From IMG/VR virus record IMGVR_UViG_3300046804_000242, positions 1-25,442 of that record: a DNA stretch of 25,442 bases; one strand, given 5' to 3'. Source of the stretch: a virus. Both the position numbers and the translations under genes were made by a program. The notes beneath the pieces are model-generated. The model saw only the letters and a program-made list of their open reading frames with translations. It was not told where the DNA came from and did no database searches. Shown piece after piece: positions 8,601 to 14,975 of the stretch (position 1 is its first letter; each line of letters opens with the position of its first letter).

Positions 8601-9182
8601 AAGAGAATATTGACAGAAGCGGCTAAGGGAAATTACGACAAAGTGATTTGGACTCCCGGATCTGTGCAATCTAAGATCTACGGCATTGGACGTAGCTATT
8701 CAAAAATTCTTTATGACCCAGCATCAAAAAGACTGGTTGCAACTCCAAAAGGAAGATCTAGAGGAGTTACTGAAATAGTCGATCCTAAAGATTTACCAAA
8801 TTATCTTGGCGAGGGGCTGACAAAAAAACTTCTTGAATCTAACGAAAGCGGCGTTCATATGCTGCGCGGTAGAAACTTGGATGTTCCAAACCCCGGTCAG
8901 GAAGCCTATTACGGCAAGATCTTCCCAAGACGATTGCTGGAACTCGCCCGCGAGCATGACCCAGAGGCAGCTTTAACTGAGCACAGAGATAGCGATAAGT
9001 TGGTGGATAAATATCCAGCTATTCAGATCACTCCAAGGATGCGGGAGAGCATCCTGAAGAACGGGTTCAAAGCCTATAAGACTGGTGGATACATTGATGA
9101 TTCAGGTATCCTAAGCGCTGCTCAAGATCCAAGCAAAGCGATCCGCAAAGCGCTGATGATAGCTAAGAAACGTAAAGGTTAA
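5652..9182 (+). CDS. Polyvalent protein with ADP-ribosyltransferase-like domain
   Basis: A 1176-aa multidomain protein, two bases after the portal stop. Module 1 (about 1-240) resembles a domain recurrent in phage polyvalent proteins, with a His-Pro-Val-Ala-Leu-Arg-Leu-Asp-Ile-Pro-Ala-Tyr strand and a Gln-Val-Gly-Met-Asp-Pro turn. Module 2 (about 274-527) looks like the polyvalent-protein ADP-ribosyltransferase: Tyr-His-Gly-Thr at 276-279, Gly-Thr-Gly-Glu-Gly-Ala-Gln-Ala, Tyr-Gly-His-Gly-Ile-Tyr at 308-313, and a closing Gly-Ile-Lys-Tyr-Leu-Asp then Asn-Phe-Val-Val-Phe-Pro. Module 3 (about 545-1140) has Ser-Ser-His-Trp-Arg-Glu-Pro-Asn, His-Val-Asp-Glu-Ser-Gln-Ser-Asp and a Lys-Trp-Thr-Asp-Leu-Asn-Val-Lys-Arg stretch, also typical of that class. 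Each module ends in a Gly-Gly motif (243-244, 532-533, 1145-1146). Near-identical DPKAIKKALLIAK-type segments stand at both ends. It is probably packaged and delivered to modify host targets; this is inferred from the family. Confidence 0.8.
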   Translation: MLDPKAIKKALLIAKGLPDRRTMHFSEVGKRIPELEAGANKVNAGEMSGSEYQQLINQHKPVYPYESVPNPASYEEIHRALSATDPRKVSKIGKLADYPEGHPVALRLDIPAYEKQGVWVPTIHEGNKTIAHEGAAHISDATFNANENKGIKIAAGGQKNPYAVINGKLKKTSTADIHKLAQQYLNHPDWRQVGMDPTRHGYFYDRHTQEPIEHAEEVLQVGPLVLAKNPTYGDKSKYKYADGGIIGKPSRMQRAEMRMQQGLSPIEKGETNINVYHGTAHTFPPVEGAPLGKFDSSKIGTGEGAQAYGHGIYVAQNPNVAKDYQLSTSKHQFLTNDGNFEPRELEHLNVRAKALSGDLDTAIEKARELSKPNLDYPETAAKAARDLQKLEKLKASGGIRKNPGLLYTADLPDEHIDRMLDWDKPFNKQHPYVQNALKSSGIYKQYKDNLSNFASPMSSRNKDMKGGNIHAFMEHLSGGDSAKASETLRKMGIPGIKYLDERSKFLGKGTQNFVVFPGEEHNLNILARKAEGGDVEAPQQPEDTTPSRQLNEYGLYSHAAEAADALKQDKGSPQQMIAALKGVKPDELYWSGVHNAFKDQKTITKQQLADHFRNALPKMSVKTLTPTEGTMNDPKAKYAGWTAEGKIRSSKQPNLSTNYREVLQTLPLNDMNPAIGNTDDAEKDFTSSHWREPNIVSHVRLSDRETQPPQQKAPKAPPSDSSVMIKMNGVEANRYSEAWKTPHKNIFVTPSIQKRNKYVLTHGPSGGSISSNPVDFYHAMSNATKLAEKYPHVFDLDREGLVNFIANPQNKETVNGVREIVNSDPPELPASKKAKPFTKEKILHVDESQSDFGQALRKHTDKFNEAKEKIQKLKDEHNFHKGELERLVKENPHLVDETGRPMTVWDFRERFPNLDQMTDEQKEQFNRDNKNWNLLHSHERDADNKRRAITSYTNDLSAEQKMLLDLPKSPYVDNTSKWTDLNVKRILTEAAKGNYDKVIWTPGSVQSKIYGIGRSYSKILYDPASKRLVATPKGRSRGVTEIVDPKDLPNYLGEGLTKKLLESNESGVHMLRGRNLDVPNPGQEAYYGKIFPRRLLELAREHDPEAALTEHRDSDKLVDKYPAIQITPRMRESILKNGFKAYKTGGYIDDSGILSAAQDPSKAIRKALMIAKKRKG

Positions 9183-9185
9183 AAA

Positions 9186-11123
9186 ATGGCAAAGAAAAAA
9201 CAGACTAGTGCTGAGAAAAAAGCTCACGTTGAAAAAGCGTTAGCTTATATTGCCGATAAGGTAAAACAATACGGTCAGAAAGAAGTTTCTGTAGCGGACA
9301 ATCCAAGAAGAGTTATCGTACAGGCAGAAGGGCCGGGCAGAGCAAACAAAATATCGATTCCTGCACACACTCTTTACGGCAACGCTAATGAAGATGTCAA
9401 AGGAATGATGGAAATTAATAAAGCTAGAGCAGAAGTATATGGCGGAGAACAAAGAGATCCGTTAAATATTACTCAATTTAGCAAAATACACGGGAAAACC
9501 CTTGACGATCATTTTCAAAAGCCATTAGCGCAACAAATGCAGGATGAAGAAGCTGCGTTAAATAAACTCAAAAAGGCAAAGCATATTAGCCCTGATGCCA
9601 ATACTTTGGATGAAAGTGAAAAATTAGACACCGTACATCACGAACAAGATGATAAGGGCAGAAATTTTATTGCTTTTGCTTCAAAAGGCACTGCCGGTCA
9701 TGCCCTCTATACGTCTGGATCTGGCGTTGGCACTAAGTACCATATTGTTAATACCTGTCCGGGTCAAACAGATGGATGCGGCGGGGGTATTGATGAACAC
9801 GGATTAGTTGATACATCGCGCGGAAACTGCTTTGCCGTAAAATCTGAGAAGCAATACCCAGCGGCAGCAATTAGAAGAGCCTGTCACGAGCAAGCCAAGT
9901 TTGATCCAGCAATGACCAAAGATTGGATTTTGGCCCATGCGGGATCAATGAGGTGGGCTGCAAATTTGGCTGACAAAAACAATAAAAGATTATTGTTTAG
10001 ACCTAATGTGGTGGACGAATCAGATAAATCATCAATCTACTTAATTAAGTTATTAAATAAGCAAAGAGCGATGAAAAATTTGCCACCAATTATTTCTAAT
10101 TCTTATGGCAAAACTAATGAGTTGCATGATCCAGAGAATGGCATTTTTGTAACGTATTCAAACACCGGCCCAAAAACAAAGCATGGTTTTTCCATAGCAG
10201 AAAATATTGCTAGAGACTCAAAGAGAATGAGATCTACAGTTTTTGCCACAGAAGGCAAAAGAGATCTTACAAATGAGCAAGGGAATTTAACTCCGCCAAA
10301 GAATTCATATCTAGTAACGAACGTAAGAAGAAACTCAGATATGGATAATAAAATGCAGAATGCCATTAGGTACGCTAAGTATTGGTCTAGGCCAAGAGAG
10401 CAAAGCGAATTAAGTCCAGAGGAAAAGATGGAAGGCCCTGAAGGTCATTATGATGGTAATCATAATCCTACTACTCCAGAACTGGCGCATTATGGACATA
10501 CAACCGTTAATGGTCAGCGGTTTGATTATCAGAAACAGCACATCCTGCACCCTAGATTGGTTCAGGTAGGCCATAATGATGACGGATCTCCGCACATGAT
10601 TCCTACCGACTCTAGATTTTTGGACGATCAGTATTTGCCAAAAGATCGTTTTATGACTAAGAACGGTAAAAAGGCAGGGGCTATTCTGATGACTACCCCG
10701 ACTATCTCAACTACGCCAGCAGAACATCACACTGGATTTTTCCATGATGTGAATGACAATCATATTCAGCATGCATTACAAAATAACGGCGAATATGTGA
10801 TTGATCCTCCTGACGAACAAGTTAGGTCTGCTGGAAAGGAGTATGTTCCGCCTAAATTCGTGTCTGCATCAAGCATAAAAAAGAGAAGCGGGTTCTATAC
10901 GGGCGGAGCTGTACACGGCAGGGATAACGAAGACGACTGGATCGGATTCCCAGAAAGGAATTCGGCAACTCAGCTTCACAATATGCATAGCAGCATAGAC
11001 GAAGATCGAGAGCCTCATTTTTACCCCCACAAGCGTCAAAAGCGGGACGGCGTAAATCAACTGGTTGACCGCGCTATGCAGTTAGTAGCAAACTTGTCAA
11101 CATCAAGATCGGGCAACCGATAA
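9186..11123 (+). CDS. Four-cysteine cargo-like protein, gp88-like layout
   Basis: A 645-aa protein three bases after the polyvalent gene. The N terminus is Lys-rich and helical. A central region has four cysteines in a conserved-looking block: Cys191 (Asn-Thr-Cys-Pro-Gly), Cys198 (Gly-Cys-Gly-Gly-Gly), Cys215 (Arg-Gly-Asn-Cys-Phe-Ala) and Cys233 (Arg-Arg-Ala-Cys-His). These are followed by Pro-Ala-Met-Thr-Lys-Asp-Trp-Ile-Leu-Ala-His. The layout recalls the mycobacteriophage gp88 family, in which clustered cysteines precede an alpha/beta region; this is a likeness of layout, not a proven match. The cysteines could bind zinc or an iron-sulfur cluster. Near the C terminus is Phe-Tyr-Thr-Gly-Gly-Ala-Val (Gly573-Gly574), the same motif that ends the modules of its neighbour. 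It is probably co-translated with that protein and with the basic protein downstream. Confidence 0.65.
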   Translation: MAKKKQTSAEKKAHVEKALAYIADKVKQYGQKEVSVADNPRRVIVQAEGPGRANKISIPAHTLYGNANEDVKGMMEINKARAEVYGGEQRDPLNITQFSKIHGKTLDDHFQKPLAQQMQDEEAALNKLKKAKHISPDANTLDESEKLDTVHHEQDDKGRNFIAFASKGTAGHALYTSGSGVGTKYHIVNTCPGQTDGCGGGIDEHGLVDTSRGNCFAVKSEKQYPAAAIRRACHEQAKFDPAMTKDWILAHAGSMRWAANLADKNNKRLLFRPNVVDESDKSSIYLIKLLNKQRAMKNLPPIISNSYGKTNELHDPENGIFVTYSNTGPKTKHGFSIAENIARDSKRMRSTVFATEGKRDLTNEQGNLTPPKNSYLVTNVRRNSDMDNKMQNAIRYAKYWSRPREQSELSPEEKMEGPEGHYDGNHNPTTPELAHYGHTTVNGQRFDYQKQHILHPRLVQVGHNDDGSPHMIPTDSRFLDDQYLPKDRFMTKNGKKAGAILMTTPTISTTPAEHHTGFFHDVNDNHIQHALQNNGEYVIDPPDEQVRSAGKEYVPPKFVSASSIKKRSGFYTGGAVHGRDNEDDWIGFPERNSATQLHNMHSSIDEDREPHFYPHKRQKRDGVNQLVDRAMQLVANLSTSRSGNR

Positions 11124-11143
11124 CTTAATCTCTGGAGAACAGA

Positions 11144-12514
11144 ATGTCCGAAATGTCGAAAAAGGCCAGAATGGCGATGAGGAGCAAAATCTCCAGAATT
11201 ACCAAATCTGACCCAAAAGCTAAGGTAGATGCCTCTGATTACACCCCGCCAGATGCGCTGAATGCTGGTGTAAAGACGGGCGCTCGACCACTTTCCCGCC
11301 GCCAATTCAAGAAGGGCGGTAAAGTTGTTTCTATGTCCGGCGAAATGGCAAAGCAACACGCCGGTCGAAAGCCTCGCAAGAGTGGCGGCAAAGCTATCAC
11401 CGCCAATAGCTACATCAACCGTGATGTGCGCGAAGCTAACGAAGACCGCGATGGCAAGAAGCATGTAGGCGCTTTCAAGAAAGGCGGAATGGTCAAGCAC
11501 GATGACGTTGCTGAAGACAAGAAGCTGATCAAAAAGGTCGTAAAGCCTAGCGCTCTGAAGGGTCACGATGCTGAATGTCGTTGCGGCAAATGCGGTGGCG
11601 GTTCAGCAATGAAGCGTGGCGGGCGAACCGGCAAAGAAGGTGGTGGCTCTAGCTCCAGCTCTTCTTCATCTGCATCATCCGATTCTGCAAAGCAAGCCGC
11701 TTTAGGGAGATATCAGGCTGCACAACAGGCTATGGCACAGCCTAATGCAATAACAGGCTCATTAGCCGCTGGTCGTGAAGCATTAAAGTCCGATCTCCGA
11801 AAAGATATGGAAGCCAAGGGCGATACTACTTGGCAAGGCAAAAAGCGCGGTGGGCGCACTAAGAAAGAAGGCGGCGGTGGCATGAGCGCTGGGTCTTCTA
11901 GCTCATCAAGCTCTTCTAGTTCTTCTAGCTCTTCTAAGCCCTCTCAGGCAGAACTTGATGCAATCCGAGAAGCAAAAGACAAGCAAATGGATGCAAACTT
12001 GCAAAAAGGCTGGGACTACTGGAGAACCCATCGCAACAGCGGCGGAAAGGCTGGAGTGGGCAAAAAGATGGCAGGCGGAAGCAAAGCTAAAAGCTCTAAT
12101 GTGTCAGATGGAAAGCTCCAAGGAACGCGCCCAACAGGCGGTCGCCTCGCACGCAAACACGGCGGAAAAGCCAAGCTAAAAGGCGCTACAATTATTAAAA
12201 TTGACATCAATGGCAAGGATGAAAACAAGCCTATGGGCTTAGGCTTAGGCGCAGGCATGCCTCCAATGCCTCCTCGCCCAATTCCAGTGCCTCCTGCAGG
12301 CGCTGGCGCTCCTATGCCAATGCCTCCTGCACCTCCCGCAGGCGGTATGCCTCCCGGCGGCCCAATGCCTCCTGCAGGCATGCCTCCGATGGGCCGCAAG
12401 GCTGGTGGTCGCGTAGGTCACCGTTCCTACAAAACCACGCATGATATGGATGCAGGATCTGGCGGCGGATTAGGACGAAAAGAAAAAATAAAAATCTACG
12501 GCAAAAAAGCGTAG
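11144..12514 (+). CDS. Basic low-complexity protein with Gly-Gly, Ser and Pro repeats
   Basis: A 456-aa, very Lys/Gly/Ser/Pro-rich protein behind a GGAGAA ribosome binding site. Visible parts, in order: Phe-Lys-Lys-Gly-Gly-Lys-Val (55-61); the element HAGRKPRKSGGKA (72-84); Phe-Lys-Lys-Gly-Gly-Met-Val (111-117); a Cys-Arg-Cys-Gly-Lys-Cys cluster (145-150); a KRGGRTGKEGGG block followed by a Ser tract; a second KRGGRTKKEGGG block followed by a longer Ser tract; further Lys/Arg-Gly-Gly motifs; a Met-Pro-Pro-rich region; and a final Arg-Lys-Ala-Gly-Gly-Arg-Val. The Ser tracts use mixed TCT, AGC, TCA and TCC codons, so they are not simple triplet slippage. It is probably disordered and DNA- or capsid-associated. 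A hairpin terminator follows. No named family is recognised. Confidence 0.7.
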   Translation: MSEMSKKARMAMRSKISRITKSDPKAKVDASDYTPPDALNAGVKTGARPLSRRQFKKGGKVVSMSGEMAKQHAGRKPRKSGGKAITANSYINRDVREANEDRDGKKHVGAFKKGGMVKHDDVAEDKKLIKKVVKPSALKGHDAECRCGKCGGGSAMKRGGRTGKEGGGSSSSSSSSASSDSAKQAALGRYQAAQQAMAQPNAITGSLAAGREALKSDLRKDMEAKGDTTWQGKKRGGRTKKEGGGGMSAGSSSSSSSSSSSSSSKPSQAELDAIREAKDKQMDANLQKGWDYWRTHRNSGGKAGVGKKMAGGSKAKSSNVSDGKLQGTRPTGGRLARKHGGKAKLKGATIIKIDINGKDENKPMGLGLGAGMPPMPPRPIPVPPAGAGAPMPMPPAPPAGGMPPGGPMPPAGMPPMGRKAGGRVGHRSYKTTHDMDAGSGGGLGRKEKIKIYGKKA

Positions 12515-12520
12515 TTACAG

Positions 12521-12556
12521 TAAACGGGCAGATAGGTTATCCTAACTGCCCGTTTA
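12521..12556 (+). terminator. Long hairpin after the cargo cassette
   Basis: An 11-bp perfect stem (TAAACGGGCAG 12521-12531 with CTGCCCGTTTA 12546-12556) is extended, past one A/A mismatch, by 4 more pairs (TAGG with CCTA) around a TTAT loop. Only a short T run follows, so it may be a terminator, an attenuator or an RNA-processing stem that separates the cargo cassette from the head-assembly genes. Confidence 0.75.
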
Positions 12557-12573
12557 GTTATCTGTAGGAGTTT

Positions 12574-12774
12574 ATGCTTACATATCACAATTTATTTGAA
12601 ACTGAATTAAAGAAACTGATTGAAGAAGAGATTGGACGAATTGCAGAAAACTTATCGCTCGGCCTGAGCATAGTTGATTTTCCTGAATACAAGCACCAAG
12701 TAGGGCAAATAGCTGCTTTGCGCAAAGTATTAGGAATGTGCGAAGAAGTTCAAACCATTATTGCCAATAAATGA
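12574..12774 (+). CDS. Small helical phage protein of unknown function
   Basis: A 66-aa protein behind a TAGGAG ribosome binding site. It is nearly all helix, with a Glu/Lys-rich first half (a Leu-Ile-Glu-Glu-Glu-Ile segment) and a conserved-looking Tyr-Lys-His-Gln-Val-Gly-Gln-Ile-Ala-Ala-Leu-Arg stretch at about 41-52. Similar short proteins with this Tyr-Lys-His-Gln-Val-Gly core are found near capsid genes of other tailed phages, where the role is not established. It is the first gene after the 12521-12556 hairpin and lies 15 bases before the co-chaperonin gene, so the two are probably expressed together. Confidence 0.7.
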   Translation: MLTYHNLFETELKKLIEEEIGRIAENLSLGLSIVDFPEYKHQVGQIAALRKVLGMCEEVQTIIANK

Positions 12775-12789
12775 TAGGAGTTTTATTAG

Positions 12790-13182
12790 ATGCCTGCTAT
12801 GACAATGCAACACGATGTCGATCCTAAAAAAGCTTTACACAAGCAAATAGGCGATATTTCAGATATTGAGATCTACAACAATCAAGTATTGGTTGCTGTG
12901 TACATTCGCCCAGAAAAAACTCTTGGCGGAATCATTATTCCTGACGAAAACCGCAACGAAGATAAGACCCAAGGCAAGGTTGGCCTTGTGCTAAAGAAAG
13001 GCCCCGATGCCTTCAAAGACGAAAGCGGTCAATGGTTCAAAGATGTGATGGTAAAGGACAATGATTGGGTCATTTTCCGTCCATCAGATGGTTGGACTAT
13101 CACTGTGAACAAAGTTGTTTGTCGAATTCTTGATGATGTAAACGTCAGAGGTCGCATTCAACATCCAGATCAAGTGTGGTAA
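12790..13182 (+). CDS. GroES-like co-chaperonin
   Basis: A 130-aa protein whose middle and end fit the chaperonin-10 fold. A first strand Asn-Gln-Val-Leu-Val-Ala-Val-Tyr is followed by Pro-Glu-Lys-Thr-Leu-Gly-Gly-Ile-Ile-Ile-Pro-Asp, the mobile loop that contacts GroEL and the clearest signature here. Next come Gln-Gly-Lys-Val-Gly-Leu-Val, a Lys-Asp-Asn-Asp-Trp-Val-Ile-Phe strand, and a final Val-Cys-Arg-Ile-Leu-Asp-Asp-Val. It is about 30 residues longer than bacterial GroES because of an N-terminal extension and a middle insertion. It stands just before the scaffold gene, so the likely job is to redirect the host GroEL to capsid folding, as T4 gp31 does. No GroEL gene is seen in the window. 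Confidence 0.85.
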   Translation: MPAMTMQHDVDPKKALHKQIGDISDIEIYNNQVLVAVYIRPEKTLGGIIIPDENRNEDKTQGKVGLVLKKGPDAFKDESGQWFKDVMVKDNDWVIFRPSDGWTITVNKVVCRILDDVNVRGRIQHPDQVW

Positions 13183-13193
13183 GGAGTAATGTG

Positions 13194-14084
13194 ATGTCAA
13201 CAGAACCAGAACAGATTGAAATTGAAGTAACAGATCAACCGGCGGTTGAAAAAGAAGAGCTTGAGATTGTAAAGGCTGAGGAACAATCGCAAGAGCCTTC
13301 TAAAGTTAAAGAGATTGAGCCTGAAGAAGGTCTTGAGGCACTTAAAAAGCGTCTTGAGGAAGAGCGTTCAGCTCGTATTAATGCTGAAAAGCTTGCCCAA
13401 GAAGCTGCTCAACGTGCTTATCAAGCTTCAAACGAAGTGCAAGATGTCAATTTGCAACTTGTTAAGAATGCAATCGACACTTTGCATGGTAATGCACGCA
13501 CATTGAAGTCTGAATACTCTAGCGCAATGGCTATGGGTGATTATGACCGTGCTGCAGAGCTTCAGGAATCCATGTCTGAAAACACTGCAAAGCTTTTGCA
13601 GCTTGAGCAAGGCAAAACTGCTCTTGAGAATCAGCCTAAACAGAAAGCACCTGAGCCTGTTTATTCAGATCCAGTAGAAAATCTTGCCTCTCAACTCACT
13701 CCGCGTTCTGCAGAATGGATTAGGCGTAATCCTGATTTCGCAAGAAACCCAAGGATGTATCAAAAGATGATTGCTGCTCATAATCTAGTGACCGCAGACG
13801 AAATTAGGCCAGATACAGATGAATACTTTGCGCGTGTAGAAAGCATTCTTGGCGTTGGCAGCTCTGATAGCGATGACAGTCCTATGTCTTTAGCATCAAA
13901 GCCAGCTCAAAAGCGCTCTCCTCCTGCTGCACCCGTGAGCAGGTCAGGCACTGGCACTGGAACTCGTCCAAATGTCGTTCGTTTAACGGCTCAGGAAAGA
14001 GAAATTGCATCAATGATGGGTATGACCGATCAAGATTATGCGCGTAATAAACTAGCCCTTCAAAAAGAAGGCAAACTTAACTAA
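13194..14084 (+). CDS. Capsid scaffolding protein
   Basis: A 296-aa protein translated from the ATG at 13194, which has a perfect AAGGAG site (13181-13186) 7 bases upstream. A GTG further upstream (13176) overlaps the co-chaperonin end and is not preferred. The first 45 residues are acidic. Residues about 45-145 are a strongly helical coiled coil rich in Glu, Ala, Gln and Leu. Residues 160-220 form a small domain with Arg-Arg-Asn-Pro-Asp-Phe-Ala. A Ser/Pro/Gly linker leads to a basic C-terminal helix-turn-helix-like end (Arg-Leu-Thr-Ala-Gln-Glu-Arg-Glu). Acidic, coiled-coil and with a basic tail, in the slot before the capsid genes: this fits a scaffold, which guides coat assembly and is then removed. 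Confidence 0.75.
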   Translation: MSTEPEQIEIEVTDQPAVEKEELEIVKAEEQSQEPSKVKEIEPEEGLEALKKRLEEERSARINAEKLAQEAAQRAYQASNEVQDVNLQLVKNAIDTLHGNARTLKSEYSSAMAMGDYDRAAELQESMSENTAKLLQLEQGKTALENQPKQKAPEPVYSDPVENLASQLTPRSAEWIRRNPDFARNPRMYQKMIAAHNLVTADEIRPDTDEYFARVESILGVGSSDSDDSPMSLASKPAQKRSPPAAPVSRSGTGTGTRPNVVRLTAQEREIASMMGMTDQDYARNKLALQKEGKLN

Positions 14085-14093
14085 AGGTGACTT

Positions 14094-14786
14094 ATGGAAA
14101 CTACAGATACAACACAAATCGCTGATGCTGCTCCTGTTAAAAAGCGTGGTCGTCCTTCAGGAAAGCTTGCCAAAGCCGCCCGTGAAGCTAAAGCTGCAGA
14201 AAAGCTTACCGATCAGTCTGATTTAGCAGCAGAAGTTCCTTCTATTGCTGAAATTTCCCGCTCAGTAATGCGAGATGACCCTTCAGATCGACCAGAAATG
14301 AGGCCAATGATGCGTGAAGAAGATCCAAGAGTTCGCGCCGCACGCCGTGCGGCTGAATTACGAGACCATTTAGGCAGCATGGATGAATCCCCTGATGATT
14401 TCTACATTCCTCCATCAGACCTACCTCCCGGCTGGACATATGAATGGAAGCGAAAGACTCTTTTAGGCCAAGAAGATCCTGCATATCAGGTTCAATTGGC
14501 ACAAAGAGGGTGGGAGGCAGTGCCTGCATATCGTCATCCGTCTTATATGCCTGTTGGGTATAAAGGCGCAACGATTGAACGAAAAGGTATGATCCTGATG
14601 GAGCGCCCACTGGAGATTACGCAAGAAGCGCGTGATTTCGAGATTCGCAAAGCACGAAATCAGGTTCGCCAGAAAGAAGCGCAATTGGCTGGCGCTCCAG
14701 ATGGTCAATTTGAGAGAAACAATAAGGACTCATCGCTTGTTAAGGTTAAAAAATCATACGAAGCGATGCCAATTCCTAAAGATTAA
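14094..14786 (+). CDS. Head-module protein with AT-hook-like motif
   Basis: A 230-aa protein behind an AAAGGTGA site. Residues 16-24 read Lys-Lys-Arg-Gly-Arg-Pro-Ser-Gly-Lys, an AT-hook-like minor-groove binding motif, followed by an Ala/Lys helix. The middle (about 95-170) has a recurrent phage pattern: Tyr-Ile-Pro-Pro-Ser-Asp-Leu-Pro-Pro-Gly, Thr-Tyr-Glu-Trp-Lys-Arg, a Gly-Trp-Glu-Ala-Val-Pro turn and Gly-Met-Ile-Leu-Met-Glu-Arg-Pro. The last third is helical and charged. Proteins of this type stand between scaffold and capsid genes in related phages; the function is not established. A strong terminator follows. Confidence 0.7.
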   Translation: METTDTTQIADAAPVKKRGRPSGKLAKAAREAKAAEKLTDQSDLAAEVPSIAEISRSVMRDDPSDRPEMRPMMREEDPRVRAARRAAELRDHLGSMDESPDDFYIPPSDLPPGWTYEWKRKTLLGQEDPAYQVQLAQRGWEAVPAYRHPSYMPVGYKGATIERKGMILMERPLEITQEARDFEIRKARNQVRQKEAQLAGAPDGQFERNNKDSSLVKVKKSYEAMPIPKD

Positions 14787-14813
14787 GGATAATTTGAATA
14801 AAATTCTCCTGTT

Positions 14814-14837
14814 AGCGGCCTTCGGGCCGCTTTTTTT
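14814..14837 (+). terminator. Rho-independent terminator with UUCG loop
   Basis: AGCGGCC (14814-14820) pairs with GGCCGCT (14825-14831) around a TTCG tetraloop, followed directly by a run of seven T including the last stem base. It is a textbook intrinsic terminator, closing the scaffold operon. Confidence 0.93.
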
Positions 14838-14847
14838 ATAAAAATAC

Positions 14848-14875
14848 TTGACAATCAATTAATAACAGGAATAAC
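14848..14875 (+). promoter_or_regulatory. Promoter for the capsid genes
   Basis: A perfect -35 box TTGACA (14848-14853) is followed after 16 bases by AATAAC (14870-14875, 4 of 6 matches to -10). It lies directly behind the UUCG terminator and about 100 bases before the decoration gene. The implied leader contains a small hairpin (CCTCTC 14889-14894 with GAGAGG 14900-14905). The placement suggests separate, high-level transcription of the capsid genes. Confidence 0.55.
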
Positions 14876-14975
14876 CTTCGCTTCAACTCCTCTCTCGGCG
14901 AGAGGTATTTAACAAAAATCTGGTCTTAGTCGCCCCGGTGCGCGATGACGACTTCCGTAATAGGAGTTTTCCGTC

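Noticed and set aside
11057-11566. A 169-codon minus-strand frame across a gene border
   Set aside because: It overlaps the ends of two + genes in a cassette with good spacing and ribosome binding sites, and has no visible signal of its own.
12016-12399. A 127-codon Gly/Pro-rich minus-strand frame
   Set aside because: It is the reverse reading of the Met-Pro-Pro and Lys/Gly-rich repeats of the 456-aa protein; the low complexity keeps the other frames open.
13176-13193. GTG start for the scaffold gene
   Set aside because: It overlaps the co-chaperonin end, while the ATG at 13194 has a perfect AAGGAG at the right distance.
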